Below are positions 6,302-8,376 of a DNA stretch of 8,376 bases, in pieces. The stretch lies in NCBI GenBank assembly GCA_910578115.1, contig CAJTPO010000079.1, positions 1 to 8,376 of the forward strand. The letters run 5' to 3'. Positions within the stretch are counted from its first letter, which is position 1, and every line of letters starts with the position of its first letter. The position numbers and the translations under genes were made by a program. The stretch comes from an uncultured Lachnospiraceae bacterium. GTDB lineage: Bacteria > Bacillota > Clostridia > Lachnospirales > Lachnospiraceae. The notes beneath the pieces are model-generated. The model had not been told where the DNA came from. It did not search any database and was given only the letters and a program-made list of their open reading frames with translations.

Positions 6302-6748
6302 CTAATTCCTTCGTTCTTCTATCGTGATCCTGCGATAATCGAACCCCCTGCCGGGATCCTTCTCGATGGTGATCTGCCGATACTCTCCAGGCAGGATTTC
6401 TTCGATCAGATTCGCCCATTCGATCAGGCATACGCCCTCGCCGTAAAAGCAGTCCTCATAACCGATCTCCTCCATCTCCTCCACATCACCGATGCGGTAC
6501 ACATCGAAATGGTAAAAAGGCAGGCGGCCCTCTTCATAGATCTGTACGATCGTAAACGTAGGACTGTTCACCGGCTCTTCTATGCCAAGCCCGGCAGCCA
6601 CCCCCTGCGTCAATACGGTCTTGCCCACACCCAGGTCCCCGATCAGGGTATAGACTTCCCCTGCCTTCGCCTGCTGTCCGATCTGTCTGCCAAGCGCAAA
6701 AGTCTCTTCTGCGCTGTATGTCTCTGTCGTCTTCATAGCTCCCGTCAT
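6302..6748 (-). CDS. tsaE: tRNA t6A biosynthesis ATPase TsaE
   Basis: A 148-residue P-loop ATPase (YjeE family) that binds the TsaB-TsaD dimer and is needed for multiple rounds of t6A formation. The Walker A motif GDLGVGKT is at residues 37-44. SPTF (62-65), the YHFDVYR Walker B-type region (79-85) and LIEWA (108-112) follow. Length fits the family. I choose ATG at 6748 because it overlaps the stop codon of the upstream gene as TGATG, a layout that points to translational coupling, with AGAGG just before it. An in-frame ATG at 6736 with GGGAG only two bases upstream and a TTG at 6751 are alternatives. It starts the tsaE-tsaB-rimI run. Confidence 0.95.
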   Translation of the reverse strand: MTGAMKTTETYSAEETFALGRQIGQQAKAGEVYTLIGDLGVGKTVLTQGVAAGLGIEEPVNSPTFTIVQIYEEGRLPFYHFDVYRIGDVEEMEEIGYEDCFYGEGVCLIEWANLIEEILPGEYRQITIEKDPGRGFDYRRITIEERRN

Positions 6749-7242
6749 CAACCTCTGATCTTTACTTTCTTCGGCGGCATATGCGTCGAGATGATCTCGA
6801 TCACCTTATATTTGTTCTCACCCAGATCCTGCTTTGGAAAAATACAGGCATTGGTGCGTGTCGTATACACAATAATACTGCGGGAAGTGGAAACCGCCCT
6901 GTACATGCCGTCCCACCCCATCCTCTCTGTCGTCTCGTCCTGGGATACCTCAATCCCCTCATCCGACAGGCGGTAATGCAGCGGCTTCCTGAAAGCCGGT
7001 GTATTCAGCGCCTGCTGTTTCGACCTGATAAAAAGCGTCCACGGAAGATACAGCAGAATTACCACGCCGACGATCAGACAGATCGGGTGCCTGTTAGATG
7101 CAAAAAGCATCAGCATCAACACACCCGTCAACGATCCCATCAGACCCGACAGACTGCTGTAAGTATGACGCAGCATGTAATCATATAAAATACCGGAAGT
7201 TATTTTCACGTCAAATTCTAATTCCATATCAACACTTCCCAT
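6748..7242 (-). CDS. YcxB-like membrane protein of unknown function
   Basis: A 164-residue protein with a polar N-terminus, two hydrophobic helices at about residues 32-49 and 53-72 forming a hairpin in the membrane, and a soluble C-terminal domain. That domain (about 85-160) reads LHYRLSDEGIEVS, then a Trp (WDGMYRAV), a strand IIVYT and IFPKQDL, the pattern of the YcxB-like C-terminal domain. The assignment comes from pattern recognition only. The start at 7242 is supported by GGAAGG six bases upstream; ATG at 7227 is the alternative. The frame opens at 7332, but that codon lies inside a leader hairpin and lacks a ribosome binding site. It is the first gene after the promoter at 7408-7435 and is coupled to tsaE through TGATG. 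No mechanism linking it to t6A synthesis can be read from the sequence. Confidence 0.85.
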   Translation of the reverse strand: MGSVDMELEFDVKITSGILYDYMLRHTYSSLSGLMGSLTGVLMLMLFASNRHPICLIVGVVILLYLPWTLFIRSKQQALNTPAFRKPLHYRLSDEGIEVSQDETTERMGWDGMYRAVSTSRSIIVYTTRTNACIFPKQDLGENKYKVIEIISTHMPPKKVKIRG

Positions 7243-7323
7243 TAAAAACCTTCCTGTAGAATTTCCGCCGGCGGCGGGTCGCTTAGACGACATAATCCCG
7301 TTCCGCCGCAGTGCGGCCACTGT

Positions 7324-7395
7324 CTTAATCATATGGGAAATTCGAAGAAGGTTCCTATATGATTAAGAAAACACCTACATTGTAGGTGCTTTCTT
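7324..7395 (-). promoter_or_regulatory. Structured 5' leader, possible attenuator of the tsaE operon
   Basis: The predicted transcript begins near 7401, and only a few bases later enters hairpin I (7395-7365). Its core CACCTAC-AAT-GTAGGTG is extended by AAGAAAG/TTTTCTT to 14 bp with one G-U. The A tract before and U tract after the core make it look like an intrinsic terminator. Hairpin II (7367-7324) has an 11-bp perfect outer stem CTTAATCATAT/ATATGATTAAG and an inner GGAA/TTCC. The two share three bases (7365-7367), so full extension of one trims the other. A GC-rich inverted segment (GGCGG with CCGCC) lies between hairpin II and the YcxB-like gene. The leader is about 160 bases long. It could be an attenuator, an unrecognised riboswitch or an mRNA-stabilising 5' hairpin. 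I see no T-box or known riboswitch signature. Confidence 0.6.
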
Positions 7396-7407
7396 CACTT
7401 ATATTCT

Positions 7408-7435
7408 ATTATACAAATTTTCACATAAAGTTCAA
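7408..7435 (-). promoter_or_regulatory. Sigma-A-type promoter of the YcxB-tsaE-tsaB operon
   Basis: On the minus strand TTGAAC (7435-7430) is followed by a 16-base spacer and a perfect TATAAT (7413-7408). The surroundings are A/T-rich, unlike the flanking coding DNA. The predicted start is about 7401, six bases before leader hairpin I. This is the best promoter seen upstream of the tRNA-modification block. Confidence 0.72.
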
Positions 7436-7436
7436 G

Positions 7437-7461
7437 TAAAAAGCACATCGCCGTCTTTTTA
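7437..7461 (-). terminator. Weak A/T-rich hairpin upstream of the operon promoter
   Basis: TAAAAAG and CTTTTTA form a 7-bp stem around an 11-base loop. On the minus strand this gives an oligo-U end (CTTTTTA) and could weakly end transcripts from the lipoprotein gene. The stem lacks GC pairs apart from one, so the call is tentative. It overlaps the stop codon of the doubtful small ORF at 7459-7698. Confidence 0.25.
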
Positions 7462-7698
7462 TTTATAAGAATCCGTCCCTGTTACCTTCCGGGCCTGCCG
7501 CTTTGCCGCCTTTCCCCTGCTGGTCTTTATCCATAGTTTCGGCGCACACAGCCACATACCCACGGTTATCCACATTAAACAGCAGACTGCAGACCGGAGC
7601 CTGCCCGTAAAACACTTTGGAAAACCATAGCTTCTATTCTCCCTGACTCCTTGATCCATAAATACTGCACACCGGCAAAATGCCGTCAAACGCTGCAT
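7459..7698 (-). CDS. Doubtful small ORF or gene remnant downstream of the lipoprotein gene
   Basis: An open frame of 79 codons begins nine bases after the lipoprotein stop. AGGAAG five bases before its ATG gives it a believable ribosome binding site that overlaps that stop. The product has a hydrophobic stretch around residues 37-55 (SAVCCLMWITVGMWLCAP), many Cys and Arg residues and a basic tail, and I do not recognise it. A different minus-strand frame is also open from 7633 to 7463 (56 codons after an in-frame TAG) and reads more like ordinary protein, with FYGQAPVCSLLFNVDNRGYV. No clear start precedes that frame. The stretch may be a decayed gene or non-coding. I cannot decide between these from sequence alone. 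Confidence 0.22.
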   Translation of the reverse strand: MQRLTAFCRCAVFMDQGVRENRSYGFPKCFTGRLRSAVCCLMWITVGMWLCAPKLWIKTSRGKAAKRQARKVTGTDSYK

Positions 7699-7707
7699 AA
7701 CAGCTTC

Positions 7708-8274
7708 CTAATAATTGATTCCGCTGATCCCCAGCTTTCCATCCTGTACCCCGAAGGTAATACTCGGCTCCCCGTCTTCACTGCAAAGAGTAAATCCCGC
7801 CCTGCTGGCGCTTAAGCCGCTTTCGTCCGCACCTGCGATGGAATTTACCAGTTCTTCCGTAAAAAGCGCATCTGCTCCCAAAGCAATGAAGTCCTCCCGC
7901 GTCTCCACGATTTCTCCCTCTTCCGACAAACCTACATACACGGGAAACGTCGTCAGATCCGCCAGTTTCTCAATATCCTTACCGGCAACAGCAGCCTTGA
8001 TCGCGGCGCCGAATTCCGCCGCCGATGCCGCATCCACTGCAAAGTTATCCTCCCAGTTCTCCCCCTCCTGTACTCCCTGAAAGGAATACCCGGACGCCAC
8101 ATTCTCCTCTTCTGCCGTTTCCTCTTCCTGTGTCTGTTCCGTTTCAGTATCCTCATTTTCCAGAAGCGTACCGCCTTCCGGCACCACATTATATGTCGTT
8201 TCTTTCTTCTGCCCGCAGCCCGTCAATGCCAGCATCAGCGCACCAACAGCCAAAAATACCCATCTTTTTTTCAT
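7708..8274 (-). CDS. Acidic lipoprotein of unknown function
   Basis: A 188-residue precursor with a lipoprotein signal peptide: MKKRW, a hydrophobic core at residues 6-18 and the lipobox LTGC at 17-20, so Cys20 would be lipidated and the protein anchored on the outer face of the membrane. A low-complexity Glu/Thr-rich linker follows at about 38-60. A soluble domain (about 62-188) comes after, with DIEKLADLTTFPVYVG at 100-115 and FGVQDGKLGISGINY at the end. The domain is of a kind often seen in clostridial surface proteins, but I cannot name the family. The start at 8274 gives a normal signal peptide and has GGAAGAAG upstream. In-frame ATGs at 8316 (GGGGG upstream) and 8328 would lengthen the N-terminus by 14 or 18 residues. 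It is separated from the tRNA-modification operon by about 300 bases and a promoter, so it probably belongs to another transcript. Confidence 0.87.
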   Translation of the reverse strand: MKKRWVFLAVGALMLALTGCGQKKETTYNVVPEGGTLLENEDTETEQTQEEETAEEENVASGYSFQGVQEGENWEDNFAVDAASAAEFGAAIKAAVAGKDIEKLADLTTFPVYVGLSEEGEIVETREDFIALGADALFTEELVNSIAGADESGLSASRAGFTLCSEDGEPSITFGVQDGKLGISGINY

Positions 8275-8343
8275 AATCTTCTTCCACTCTCTTCCTTTCA
8301 GAATTTCGTTTTTCATCTTTACCCCCATTTCTGCGCTGCTTTT

Positions 8344-8362
8344 GTCTCAACTATGTTGAGAC
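8344..8362. promoter_or_regulatory. Perfect inverted repeat upstream of the lipoprotein gene
   Basis: GTCTCAAC-TAT-GTTGAGAC is an 8-bp perfect palindrome with a 3-base centre, 70-88 bases upstream of the chosen lipoprotein start. No U tract follows on the minus strand, so it is not a terminator for that strand. It may be an operator for a dimeric regulator or a leader hairpin. It does not match the LexA, CIRCE or other operators I know. The promoter itself is probably beyond the window edge or hidden here. Confidence 0.45.
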
Positions 8363-8376
8363 GTCGCATGAAACGA

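Noticed and set aside
5378..6976. A 532-codon open frame on the plus strand.
   Set aside because: It lies antisense to rimI, tsaB and tsaE, whose motifs are unmistakable. Its translation is rich in His, Arg and Pro, it lacks a ribosome binding site, and it is explained by codon bias of the real genes.
7243..7332. A 30-residue N-terminal extension of the YcxB-like protein from ATG at 7332.
   Set aside because: That ATG lies inside leader hairpin II and has no ribosome binding site, while GGAAGG precedes the ATG at 7242 at a good distance.

Overview
The window looks like chromosomal core DNA of a low-to-mid GC Firmicute, most likely Lachnospiraceae or a close clostridial relative. This rests on near-perfect AGGAGG-type ribosome binding sites, serine tRNA genes without an encoded CCA end, a tsaE-tsaB-rimI gene order like that of Bacillus and clostridia, and a DUF6715-like secreted or anchored protein that I associate with Lachnospiraceae (from memory, not searched). 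Every gene I accept is on the minus strand. No integrase, transposase, phage gene or CRISPR array is visible.

Read in transcription order, from high to low coordinates, the window starts with an acidic lipoprotein gene (7708-8274) preceded by a perfect 8-bp inverted repeat near the window edge. Next comes a stretch of 465 bases (7243-7707) with no confident gene. It holds a doubtful small ORF, a sigma-A-type promoter (7408-7435) and a strongly structured leader (7324-7395). The leader opens a long run of genes: a YcxB-like membrane protein, tsaE, tsaB, rimI, a small cysteine-rich zinc-ribbon-like protein, rnz (RNase Z), a DUF6715-like anchored protein, tsaD and ispD. Gaps of 46 to about 220 bases separate these genes, except the YcxB-like gene and tsaE, which share a base (TGATG). 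Several gaps contain hairpins, so internal termination or RNA processing is possible. Between tsaD and ispD lie two perfect hairpins and a tandem 44-bp repeat, each unit of which contains a small palindrome.

The low-coordinate end carries two class II serine tRNA genes, UGA and GGA anticodons, behind a textbook promoter (TTGACA, 17 bases, TAGAAT, extended -10, A/T-rich upstream tracts). Bases 1-86 hold nothing I can identify. The 181-base spacer between the tRNAs holds no gene.

Functionally the block centres on tRNA maturation. TsaB, TsaD and TsaE make the t6A37 modification of ANN-decoding tRNAs, with TsaC/Sua5 supplied from elsewhere. RNase Z trims the 3' ends of CCA-less tRNA precursors, the type of both tRNA genes here. 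RimI acetylates protein N-termini and commonly travels with tsaB and tsaD. IspD belongs to isoprenoid (MEP) synthesis and is probably only a neighbour. The least explained parts are the structured operon leader, the 44-bp repeat array, the tRNA-Ser(UGA) trailer that can pair with the tRNA's own 5' end, and the unknown genes lying within or upstream of the t6A cluster.
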